Shown here: positions 1 to 5,595 of the stretch, one piece after another
Layout of the letters: every line of letters begins with the position of its first letter
Position numbering within the stretch: the first letter of the stretch is position 1
Assembly: GCA_937889795.1 (NCBI GenBank)
Contig: CALBZH010000249.1
Location: forward strand, 1 to 5,818
Length of the DNA stretch: 5,818 nt
Reading direction: 5' to 3'
Source: an uncultured Syntrophobacteraceae bacterium
GTDB taxonomy: Bacteria; Desulfobacterota; Syntrophobacteria; Syntrophobacterales; Syntrophobacteraceae
The notes under the pieces: model-generated
Database searches by the model: none
Told to the model about the DNA's origin: nothing
The model's input: the letters and a program-made list of their open reading frames with translations, nothing else
Program-made: the position numbers and the translations under genes

Positions 1-1
1 G

Positions 2-658
2 GTCCCGCTCGTCGTCAGCGATCTCAACATTGGTTTGCTGTTCCTGTTTGCTCTGTCTTCTCTTGGCGTTTACGGGGTCGCCCTCGGGGGATGGGCCTCC
101 AATTCGAAGTACAGTCTTCTTGGAGGCATTCGTGGGGCCGCCCAGATGATCAGCTACGAGCTGGCCCTCGGGCTGTCGCTGGTGCCCATTGTCATGCTGG
201 CGGGATCGTTCAGCATTGTGGACATTGTGGATGCCCAGGCGAAATACCCGTTCATCCTGGTTCAGCCCGTCGCGTTCGCGATCTTCGTGATCAGCGCCAT
301 GGCGGAAAGCAAGCGCATCCCGTTCGACCTGCCCGAGGCGGAAAATGAAATCGTGGCGGGCTTCCACACGGAATACAGCGGCATGCGGTTCGGGGTTTTC
401 TTTTTGGGCGAGTACGTGAACATGCAGGTCTTCGGGGCCATGGTGGCCGTGCTCTTTTTGGGCGGCTGGCGAGGGCCCATCCTGCCTCCCGTGGTCTGGC
501 TCGTTCTGAAGATCCTGCTGGTGTCCGTGATCATGATCTGGGTGCGCGGGACCCTGCCCCGGCTCCGCTACGACCAGCTGATGGCGCTGGGATGGAAGGT
601 GCTGATCCCTCTGTCCCTGGTGAACATTGTTGTGACGGGAGCCTTTGGGCTGCTGTAG
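2..658 (+). CDS. nuoH: NADH-quinone oxidoreductase subunit H, 5'-truncated by window edge
   Basis: NuoH is the membrane subunit that forms the quinone-binding cavity with NuoB, D and I and links quinone reduction to the proton channels. The reading frame is open from base 2 with no start. The TTG at 35 is internal, because the codons before it already read as NuoH (VPLVVSDLNIG). About 218 residues are present of a usual 320-350, so the N-terminal third is missing. Visible family signatures are GWASNSKYSLLGG (about 89-127), the acidic loop ESKRIPFDLPEAENE running into FHTEYSG (305-382), which lines the quinone/E-channel region, and WVRGTLPRLRYDQLM followed by GWK (from about 539). Hydrophobic segments fit TM4-TM8. 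The frame ends at TAG 656-658. A hairpin begins two bases after the stop and nuoI follows. I see no broken or missing motif in the part present. Confidence 0.97.
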   Translation, partial: VPLVVSDLNIGLLFLFALSSLGVYGVALGGWASNSKYSLLGGIRGAAQMISYELALGLSLVPIVMLAGSFSIVDIVDAQAKYPFILVQPVAFAIFVISAMAESKRIPFDLPEAENEIVAGFHTEYSGMRFGVFFLGEYVNMQVFGAMVAVLFLGGWRGPILPPVVWLVLKILLVSVIMIWVRGTLPRLRYDQLMALGWKVLIPLSLVNIVVTGAFGLL

Positions 659-660
659 GA

Positions 661-690
661 AGAGACATCGACGACAAATCGTCGGTCTTT
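661..690 (+). promoter_or_regulatory. Intergenic RNA hairpin between nuoH and nuoI
   Basis: Bases 669-674 (CGACGA) pair perfectly with 679-684 (TCGTCG) across a CAAA loop. After a two-base bulge (667-668), bases 661-666 (AGAGAC) pair with 685-690 (GTCTTT), with one G-T wobble. This gives about 12 paired positions, starting two bases after the nuoH stop and ending four bases before the probable nuoI ribosome site. Only three T follow within the stem and there is no real T-tract, so it is a poor factor-independent terminator. It may act in mRNA processing or stability, or tune H/I expression. The structure is seen in the sequence; the function is inference. Confidence 0.55.
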
Positions 691-694
691 GTAT

Positions 695-702
695 GGAAAG
701 GA
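695..702 (+). promoter_or_regulatory. Probable ribosome binding site of nuoI, long spacing
   Basis: GGAAAGGA is the only purine-rich Shine-Dalgarno-like stretch near the nuoI ATG at 715. Its spacing of 12 bases is longer than usual. An in-frame TGA at 706-708 excludes any start upstream of 715, so the start is secure despite the poor spacing. Confidence 0.5.
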
Positions 703-714
703 TGCTGAGCCACC

Positions 715-1251
715 ATGGAATCGGCCTGGGATGCGGTAAAGGCGCTCGGAATCGGATTCGCCACCACGTTCGCCCATCTCTTTCGAAGACCGATCACCGA
801 GGAATACCCCGAGATCAAACGGCCGTTGCCGGCTCGGACGCGGGCGGTGATCGTCCTGACCCGGGACCCGGGTGGAAATGAGCGGTGCGTGGCCTGCTAC
901 CTGTGCTCCGCGGTGTGCCCGGTGAGCTGCATTTCCATGCAGGCTGCCGAGCGCGAAGATGGGCGGCGCTATGCGGAATGGTTTCGAATCAACTTCGCCC
1001 GCTGCATCTATTGCGGCCTTTGCGAGGAAGCCTGTCCGACGTCGGCCATCCAGCTGACGCCGCATTTCGAAACGTGCGAGCCGGATATTCTGAACCTCGT
1101 GTACGAGAAGGAAAAGCTTCTGGTGGATCACCAGGGGAAGGATCAGGAGTACAACTTCTACAAGGTGGCCGGCATCGCGACCGGAGCGGGCGACAAGGGC
1201 GAGCACCGGAAGGAATCCAAACCGGTGAGCATCCGGAGCAACATGCCTTGA
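715..1251 (+). CDS. nuoI: NADH-quinone oxidoreductase subunit I, 2x[4Fe-4S] ferredoxin-like
   Basis: NuoI (178 aa; the E. coli protein is about 180) holds clusters N6a and N6b, which carry electrons from NuoG through to NuoB (N2) and the quinone. Two CxxCxxCxxxCP motifs are present: C58, C61, C64, C68 and C97, C100, C103, C107. By the usual cross-over pattern, C58/C61/C64/C107 bind one cluster and C68/C97/C100/C103 the other. The N-terminus (about 1-45) is the amphipathic part that rests on the membrane arm. The C-terminus has the EYNFYKVAG segment and a KP-containing tail, which I recognise from E. coli-type NuoI and which many short NuoI proteins lack. The start is ATG 715, the first possible one after an in-frame stop. 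The stop codon (1249-1251) lies within the nuoJ ribosome site. All cluster ligands are intact. Confidence 0.98.
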   Translation: MESAWDAVKALGIGFATTFAHLFRRPITEEYPEIKRPLPARTRAVIVLTRDPGGNERCVACYLCSAVCPVSCISMQAAEREDGRRYAEWFRINFARCIYCGLCEEACPTSAIQLTPHFETCEPDILNLVYEKEKLLVDHQGKDQEYNFYKVAGIATGAGDKGEHRKESKPVSIRSNMP

Positions 1252-1261
1252 GGACACGACG

Positions 1262-1780
1262 ATGACGCTTTACACGCTGCTCTTTTACCTCGTGGCGACG
1301 GTGATCGTGGCGTCCACGGCGGTGGCCATCACGCGGCGCAACCTCGTTCACGCGGTGGTCTACCTCATCGTTTCCTACTTCGGGACGGCCCTGCTCTTTT
1401 ACCTGCTGGGTGCGCCGCTGCTTGCGGCCTTCGAGGTGATCATCTACGCGGGGGCCATCATGGTCCTGTTCCTCTTCGTCGTGATGATGATTCGGATCGA
1501 GGCGCACGAGGAAGTGTTTTTCCCGCTGAGCCAGTGGCTGCCGGCCGTGGGATTCGGGGCGGTCTATCTGATCGCAGGGTCGGTTATGGTCTTCAAGACG
1601 CCCGGAACCGAGGTCAAGCTGGATCTCGTTCTGGCCCTCCCTCGGGACTATGCGGTGTACGTGTTCAAGGAGCACTGGCTGTCCATCGAGATCGTGTCGC
1701 TGCTGCTTCTCGTAGCTCTCGTCGCGGCCCTGCACCTGGGGAAGGGAAACGATAAGGGTGCGATGGAGGAGGAATCATGA
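1262..1780 (+). CDS. nuoJ: NADH-quinone oxidoreductase subunit J
   Basis: NuoJ (172 aa) is a small membrane subunit beside NuoH and NuoK; its TM3 switches between pi-bulge and alpha forms during turnover in known structures. The protein has about five hydrophobic segments. TM3 carries the family signature EVIIYAGAIMVLFLFVVMM (about residues 58-76), with E58, Y62 and G64. RRNLVHA (25-31) is the usual loop before TM2. The C-terminal helix (about 141-160) contains SIEIVSLLLL, followed by a charged tail. The start is ATG 1262, with GAGGA (1250-1254) seven bases upstream overlapping the nuoI stop; this suggests translational coupling to nuoI. Its TGA (1778-1780) overlaps the nuoK ATG as ATGA. The sequence is typical of the family throughout. 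Confidence 0.96.
   Translation: MTLYTLLFYLVATVIVASTAVAITRRNLVHAVVYLIVSYFGTALLFYLLGAPLLAAFEVIIYAGAIMVLFLFVVMMIRIEAHEEVFFPLSQWLPAVGFGAVYLIAGSVMVFKTPGTEVKLDLVLALPRDYAVYVFKEHWLSIEIVSLLLLVALVAALHLGKGNDKGAMEEES
1765..1773 (+). promoter_or_regulatory. Strong ribosome binding site of nuoK inside the nuoJ 3' end
   Basis: GGAGGAGGA lies within the last nuoJ codons (which encode part of the EEES tail). GGAGG (1765-1769) sits seven bases before the nuoK ATG at 1777. It is the best Shine-Dalgarno match in the window and fixes the nuoK start. Confidence 0.85.
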
Positions 1781-2079
1781 TCGTCCCGTTCAGCCACGTC
1801 CTGGTGCTGGCCGGAATGCTGTTTGTGCTCGGGATCGTCTGCACCGTGGCGCGTCGCAACCTCATCATGATCGTGCTCGGAGTCGAGATCATGCTGAACG
1901 CCGCATCCATCGCCTTTGTGGGGGCGGCCTCTCGGTGGCACAATCTGGAGGGCCAGGCCTTCGTCCTGTTCGTGCTGGCCATTGCCGCAACGGAGGTTTC
2001 GGTCGGACTGGCCATCATCGTGTATGCTTTCCGGCGCACGGGCTCCTTCGATCCGAGCGCTTACAACCGGTTGAAGTGA
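1777..2079 (+). CDS. nuoK: NADH-quinone oxidoreductase subunit K
   Basis: NuoK (100 aa, the standard length) has three transmembrane helices and links the NuoH/J end of the proton path to NuoN. The two membrane glutamates known to be needed for activity are present: E37 in GVEIMLNA (TM2) and E73 in ATEVSVGLAI (TM3), matching E36 and E72 of E. coli. The RRN motif (26-28) in the loop before TM2 is also conserved. The N-terminus (MIVPFSHVLVLAGMLFVLG) matches the family from the first residue, so ATG 1777 is the start. It overlaps nuoJ by four bases (ATGA) and has a strong ribosome site. The C-terminal tail after about residue 86 is short and polar. A 37-base gap separates it from nuoL. Confidence 0.97.
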   Translation: MIVPFSHVLVLAGMLFVLGIVCTVARRNLIMIVLGVEIMLNAASIAFVGAASRWHNLEGQAFVLFVLAIAATEVSVGLAIIVYAFRRTGSFDPSAYNRLK

Positions 2080-2100
2080 GACTGGACTTCACGTCAGAAG
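2072..2100 (+). promoter_or_regulatory. Small alternative hairpins at the nuoK/nuoL junction
   Basis: TGAAGT (2072-2077) pairs with ACTTCA (2086-2091) across an eight-base loop that holds most of the nuoK stop codon. The same central arm, CTTC (2087-2090), could instead pair with GAAG (2097-2100) just before the nuoL ribosome site. The two pairings exclude each other. The arms are short (six and four pairs), so this may be chance. Confidence 0.25.
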
Positions 2101-2106
2101 ATCCAC

Positions 2107-2111
2107 GGGGG
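2107..2111 (+). promoter_or_regulatory. Probable ribosome binding site of nuoL
   Basis: GGGGG ends five bases before ATG 2117. It is an imperfect Shine-Dalgarno sequence, but it is the only G-rich stretch at the right distance and it supports the ATG. The next in-frame candidate is a TTG at codon 5, with no better site. Confidence 0.45.
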
Positions 2112-2116
2112 CAAAG

Positions 2117-4036
2117 ATGACCACCGGCTTGACCCATAGTGCGACGGCTACGGCCGCTCTCCTGGCAACCCTGTCGCCTTTTGTCGCGTTTCTCGTGATC
2201 CTGATCGTCACCCGGTCGAGGCAGCAGCTTTCGGCGACCGTGTCGCTTGGCGCCGTCGGATTGTCGTTCGTCTGCGCCGTCCTGCTGCTTGCCGGCTACT
2301 GGGGCATGGAAGGAGCGGTCCGGCTTACGGTCCCCTGGCTGAGCGCGGGGGCTTATGCCATCCCCTTCGGGTTTCTCCTGGACCCGCTGAGCCTGCTCAT
2401 GCTCGTCATCGTGACCACCATCAGTTTGCTGGTCCAGGTCTATTCCCTGGGCTACATGGCTGGGGATTCTGGATTCTCGCGCTACTACGCCTTCATGTCG
2501 CTTTTCGTGTTCTCGATGACGAACCTGACGCTCGCCCCCACGCTGCTCCAGCTCTACGTCTTCTGGGAGCTGGTGGGGCTTTCGTCCTACCTGCTCATCG
2601 GGTTCTGGTACGAAAAATTCAGCGCCACGCAGGCTGGCAAGAAGGCGTTCGTGATGACGCGAGCGGGCGATGTCGCCTTCTTCCTGGGGATGCTCGTGCC
2701 GCTGCTCCACCTCGGGAACGTGGGGATCGTGGACATGAACAGCCTGCATCCGGCGACGAGCATTTCTCCCGGCATGCTGACCCTGTCCGCCGTGCTGATC
2801 TTCGGCGGCATCGTGGGCAAGAGCGCCCAGTTCCCGCTCATGACCTGGCTTCCGGATGCCATGGAAGGCCCGACGCCCGTCAGCGCCCTGCTGCACTCGG
2901 CGACGATGGTGGCAGCCGGAGTCTATCTCTTCGCGCGCCTTTTCCCGTATTTCAGTCTGTCTCCCACGGCCATGACCCTGTTTCTGTTCATCGGGACACT
3001 CAGCATGCTCCTGGCTTCCACCATGGCCATGGTGGACCGGGACATTAAGAAGGTGTGGGCGTACTCCACCATCAGCCAGCTCGGCTTCATGATCATGGCG
3101 CTGGCGTCCGGGGGGCCTGGCGGCTACTTCTCGGGCGTGTATCACCTGACGACCCACGCCGGGTTCAAGGCGTTGCTGTTTCTGTGCTCGGGGGTTTTCA
3201 TCCACCATTTTCAGACCAACGATATGTTCGAGCTGTCGGAGAAGCAGTGTCGGCACCTCAAAGTCCCGACTGTCGCGATCGTCCTCGCGGCGGCGGCGCT
3301 TTCGGGACTGCCACCGCTCTCCGGGTACTTCAGCAAGGAGGCAATCCTCAAGCAATTGACGGTGCTGCCCAATCCGATCTGGCTGACAGCGGCGCTGCTG
3401 GGCGTCTTCCTCACGGCCTATTATTCTTTTCGGGTGGTTTTCGTTCTGTGCTTTCCCCGTAAGCCCGAAGCGGATTCCGAGGAACAAACGGTCAAAGGGG
3501 ATACGGCTCACGGCGGCCACGGGGAGGCCTCATACGGCCTCATGGTCTGGCCCCTCGTCATCCTGGCGGGAATCACTCTGCTTCTGGGGTTCGGCGAGCA
3601 TGCGCTCAAAGTTCTTCTGGTCGGTCATCAGGATGCGCGCGGCTCGCTCGAAGGCTGGGCCGTGGACTGGCTGCCCGTGGCGGCTCTGGGGCTCGCCATT
3701 TCGGGAGCGGGAGTTGCCTGGGTCGAATTCGGCCACAAGAAAGCCAAGCAGGTTGGCTTTGTGGAAGAGGAGCCCCGTCTCGCCGCCCTGTTTCGCGAGC
3801 GGTGGTACCTGGATCACCTGTATCGGATCCTTGTGGAGCGCGGCATCGACAAGGGGATTTCCACCCTGTTTTACCGGAACGACAACCTGGTGATCGACGG
3901 CTCCATCGACGGCATGGGCAAGGGAACGGTCGAAGGCGGACGCTTCGTCGCCCGGCTGCACCTGGGGATGATCCAGCACCGGCTGGTCGTGACCCTTGCC
4001 GTCCTGGCCTTTCTGTCGCTTTACTTTTTCTTTTAG
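2117..4036 (+). CDS. nuoL: NADH-quinone oxidoreductase subunit L, distal antiporter-like proton channel
   Basis: NuoL (639 aa; E. coli 613) is the outermost proton-pumping subunit. The antiporter-like core is complete. E151 lies in FWELVGLSSYLLIGF (TM5). K235 lies in GKSAQFPLMTWLPDAMEGPTP (TM7). H260 follows in SALLH, then DIKKVWAYSTISQLGF (309-324), H343 and H347 in YHLTTHAGFKALLF with K351, and K407 in SGYFSKEAI (TM12). A His-containing polar loop (about 461-470) is common in the family. The last 80 residues contain ERWYLDHLY, the long lateral helix and a final membrane helix ending LYFFF. Their length is close to E. coli, so I see no lateral-helix insertion of the kind reported for complexes with two NuoM subunits. 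Start ATG 2117, stop TAG 4034-4036. A T-rich run at the end is coding, not a terminator. Confidence 0.98.
   Translation: MTTGLTHSATATAALLATLSPFVAFLVILIVTRSRQQLSATVSLGAVGLSFVCAVLLLAGYWGMEGAVRLTVPWLSAGAYAIPFGFLLDPLSLLMLVIVTTISLLVQVYSLGYMAGDSGFSRYYAFMSLFVFSMTNLTLAPTLLQLYVFWELVGLSSYLLIGFWYEKFSATQAGKKAFVMTRAGDVAFFLGMLVPLLHLGNVGIVDMNSLHPATSISPGMLTLSAVLIFGGIVGKSAQFPLMTWLPDAMEGPTPVSALLHSATMVAAGVYLFARLFPYFSLSPTAMTLFLFIGTLSMLLASTMAMVDRDIKKVWAYSTISQLGFMIMALASGGPGGYFSGVYHLTTHAGFKALLFLCSGVFIHHFQTNDMFELSEKQCRHLKVPTVAIVLAAAALSGLPPLSGYFSKEAILKQLTVLPNPIWLTAALLGVFLTAYYSFRVVFVLCFPRKPEADSEEQTVKGDTAHGGHGEASYGLMVWPLVILAGITLLLGFGEHALKVLLVGHQDARGSLEGWAVDWLPVAALGLAISGAGVAWVEFGHKKAKQVGFVEEEPRLAALFRERWYLDHLYRILVERGIDKGISTLFYRNDNLVIDGSIDGMGKGTVEGGRFVARLHLGMIQHRLVVTLAVLAFLSLYFFF
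3017..3036. repeat. Perfect 20-bp palindrome inside nuoL
   Basis: TCCACCATGG (3017-3026) is followed directly by its exact reverse complement (3027-3036), with no loop. It lies in frame in nuoL, in the segment coding for STMAMVD just before the DIKKVWAYST motif. Whether it has any role beyond coding is unknown. Confidence 0.6.
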
Positions 4037-4084
4037 TCCGGCTGGATCTTGCAGCGCCAATTGCTGAAACCTGACCACAGACAC

Positions 4085-4113
4085 CGGAACACTCCCAACA
4101 AGGTGTTTTGCCG
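4085..4113 (+). promoter_or_regulatory. Possible hairpin covering the nuoM ribosome binding site
   Basis: AACAC (4088-4092) pairs with GTGTT (4103-4107). The stem can extend outward through CGG (4085-4087) with CCG (4111-4113) across a TTG bulge, or through wobble pairs with 4108-4110. The 3' arm includes part of the AAGGTG ribosome site (4100-4105), so the fold would partly hide it. Such a fold could make nuoM translation depend on ribosomes leaving nuoL. The pairing is seen; the function is inference, and the stem is only moderately stable. Confidence 0.35.
4100..4105 (+). promoter_or_regulatory. Ribosome binding site that decides the nuoM start
   Basis: AAGGTG lies eight bases before ATG 4114. 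It is only two bases from the in-frame TTG at 4108 and fourteen from the second ATG at 4120. ATG 4114 is therefore the best start. Confidence 0.65.
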
Positions 4114-5595
4114 ATGCAAATGACATATGCGACGTTTCCTTACCTGAGCGCCATCCTGGTGAGCTGTGTTGGCGGGCTCCTGGCGATCCTCTGCATTCCC
4201 GAGGAGCGCAAGTCTTGGATCAAGTGGGTGAGCGCGGTTTCCTCCGGGATGACCCTCGTGCTGTCGATCGCCGTGTTCTTCGCGTATGACAAGAGTCTCG
4301 GGGGATTGCAGTTCGTCGAGAAGGTCGCCTGGGTGCCGGCGCTCGGCATTCAGTATTTTAACGGCGCTGACGGCTTCAACCTGCCGAACCTGCTGCTCAC
4401 GGGCATCGTTTTCTTCACGGGCGTGCTGACCATGTGGGAGCTGGAGCTGCGGGTGAAGGAGTTTTTCGCCCTGTATTTCCTGATGGTCGCCGGCGTCTTC
4501 GGGTTGTTCATGAGCTTCGATCTGTTCTTCATTTTCATCTGGTACGACGTTTCGCTGTTTCCCATGTACCTGCTGATTGCCGTCTGGGGGACGACCCGCA
4601 AGGAGCACGGGGCCATGAAGCTGACCCTGTACCTGCTCGCCGGGAGCGCCCTGATCCTGCCGGCGATCGTCTACCTGTTCGTGAAGGCGGGGCTGAGTAC
4701 CTTCGACCTGATCCGGCTGATGCAGCCCGGAGTATTTACCGCCGAAGAGCAGATTTTCGCGTTCTTGCCCCTTTACTTGGGGTTTGGGATCCTGGCGGGT
4801 GTCTGGCCGTTCCACACTTGGTCTCCGGTTGGGCATGTGGCCGCCCCCCACGGAGTGAGCATGGTCCACGCGGGGGTGCTCATGAAGATCGGGGCCTTCG
4901 GGGTGCTTCGGGTGGCCATCTGCCTGTGTCCGGAAGGCTGGAAATATTGGGCCCAGCTCATGGCGGTCCTGGCTGCCATCGGCGTCATTTATGGAGCCCT
5001 GGTGGGCTTGAGACAGACGGATCTGAAATACGTCATCGGGTATTCGAGCGTCTCGCACATGGGCATTGTGGGACTTGGGCTTTCGACGGTGACCTTGGAG
5101 GGGCTGGATGGCGCCGTGTTCCAGATGTTCGCCCATGGGGTCATGACAGCCCTGCTCTTCTCGTCGGTCGGTTACATCTACGATCGGACCCACACCAAAG
5201 CGATCGCCGATCTTGGAGGCTTGAGCCGGACCATGCCGGTCGCATCGGCCTACTTCATCGTGGCGGCACTGGCCGGCATCGGGGTCCCGGGGCTGGCCAA
5301 TTTCTGGGGTGAGCTCATGGTGCTGATCGCGGCCGTCCAAGTGTATCCGTTGCGTGGGGTGATGGCGGTCCTGGCACTGGTTGTTTCGGCCCTTTTCATG
5401 CTGCGGGTGGTTCAGCGGACCTTCTACGGGCCGGGCAAGGACCAATACGCTCAGCTGCCCGATGTGCCGTTCACGCTGGGCATCCCGCGCATGGTCCTCA
5501 CGACCGTGCTCGTGCTGCTCGGGCTCTTCCCGTCGATTCTCTTTGACATGATTCAGACCGCATCGATCCCCTTCATGAGTGGACTGCCGAAATGA
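4114..5595 (+). CDS. nuoM: NADH-quinone oxidoreductase subunit M, with unusual channel residues
   Basis: NuoM (493 aa from ATG 4114; TTG 4108 would add two residues) is the middle antiporter-like proton channel. Family features include the hydrophobic multi-helix layout, FPMYLLI (TM5 end), WPFHTW (231-236), GVLMK with K258 (TM8), DLKYVIGYSSVSHMG (303-317) with H315, FAHGVMTALLF with H341, and GLANFWGE with E400 (TM12). The odd part is the channel core. Where E. coli NuoM has Glu144 this protein has D145 (WYD instead of WE). Where it has Lys234 this protein has L227, with the same +7 spacing to the conserved His (H234) and +31 to K258. The LPDAH segment is SPVGH, losing its Asp. H246 and H252 are extra histidines nearby. 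The frame is intact and co-linear, so this is a variant, not a pseudogene. The gene overlaps nuoN by four bases. Confidence 0.96.
   Translation: MQMTYATFPYLSAILVSCVGGLLAILCIPEERKSWIKWVSAVSSGMTLVLSIAVFFAYDKSLGGLQFVEKVAWVPALGIQYFNGADGFNLPNLLLTGIVFFTGVLTMWELELRVKEFFALYFLMVAGVFGLFMSFDLFFIFIWYDVSLFPMYLLIAVWGTTRKEHGAMKLTLYLLAGSALILPAIVYLFVKAGLSTFDLIRLMQPGVFTAEEQIFAFLPLYLGFGILAGVWPFHTWSPVGHVAAPHGVSMVHAGVLMKIGAFGVLRVAICLCPEGWKYWAQLMAVLAAIGVIYGALVGLRQTDLKYVIGYSSVSHMGIVGLGLSTVTLEGLDGAVFQMFAHGVMTALLFSSVGYIYDRTHTKAIADLGGLSRTMPVASAYFIVAALAGIGVPGLANFWGELMVLIAAVQVYPLRGVMAVLALVVSALFMLRVVQRTFYGPGKDQYAQLPDVPFTLGIPRMVLTTVLVLLGLFPSILFDMIQTASIPFMSGLPK

Noticed and set aside
661..690. The nuoH-nuoI hairpin as a factor-independent terminator
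   Set aside because: There is no run of T after the stem, and essential genes of the same complex follow directly.
989..1735. Minus-strand open frame opposite nuoI and nuoJ
   Set aside because: It crosses two conserved genes on the other strand and encodes a charged, repetitive product with no family resemblance.
2015..3520. Long open frame (about 500 codons) on the minus strand opposite nuoL
   Set aside because: It is antisense to a fully conserved gene. Its product is rich in Arg, Gln, Glu, His and Asp with no recognisable domain, as expected from reading a GC-rich membrane-protein gene backwards.
4020..4036. T-rich run at the end of nuoL as a possible terminator
   Set aside because: It encodes the conserved hydrophobic end (LYFFF) and is not preceded by a convincing GC-rich stem. 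The operon continues into nuoM and nuoN.
3779..4036. Lateral-helix insertion in NuoL, as would mark a complex with two NuoM subunits
   Set aside because: From the ERWYLDHLY segment to the end there are about 79 residues, close to E. coli NuoL, and only one nuoM lies between nuoL and nuoN.
4108..4110. TTG as the start of nuoM
   Set aside because: It is only two bases from the ribosome site AAGGTG, while ATG 4114 has ideal spacing and a better start codon.
4434..5312. Plus-strand open frame of about 290 codons in another frame within nuoM
   Set aside because: It is fully nested in nuoM out of frame and is Gly/Arg/Pro/Ala-rich, a composition artefact.
4033..5445. Long open frame (about 470 codons) on the minus strand opposite nuoM
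   Set aside because: It has the same low-complexity polar composition and matches the shadow of nuoM codons; no domain or plausible ribosome site was seen.
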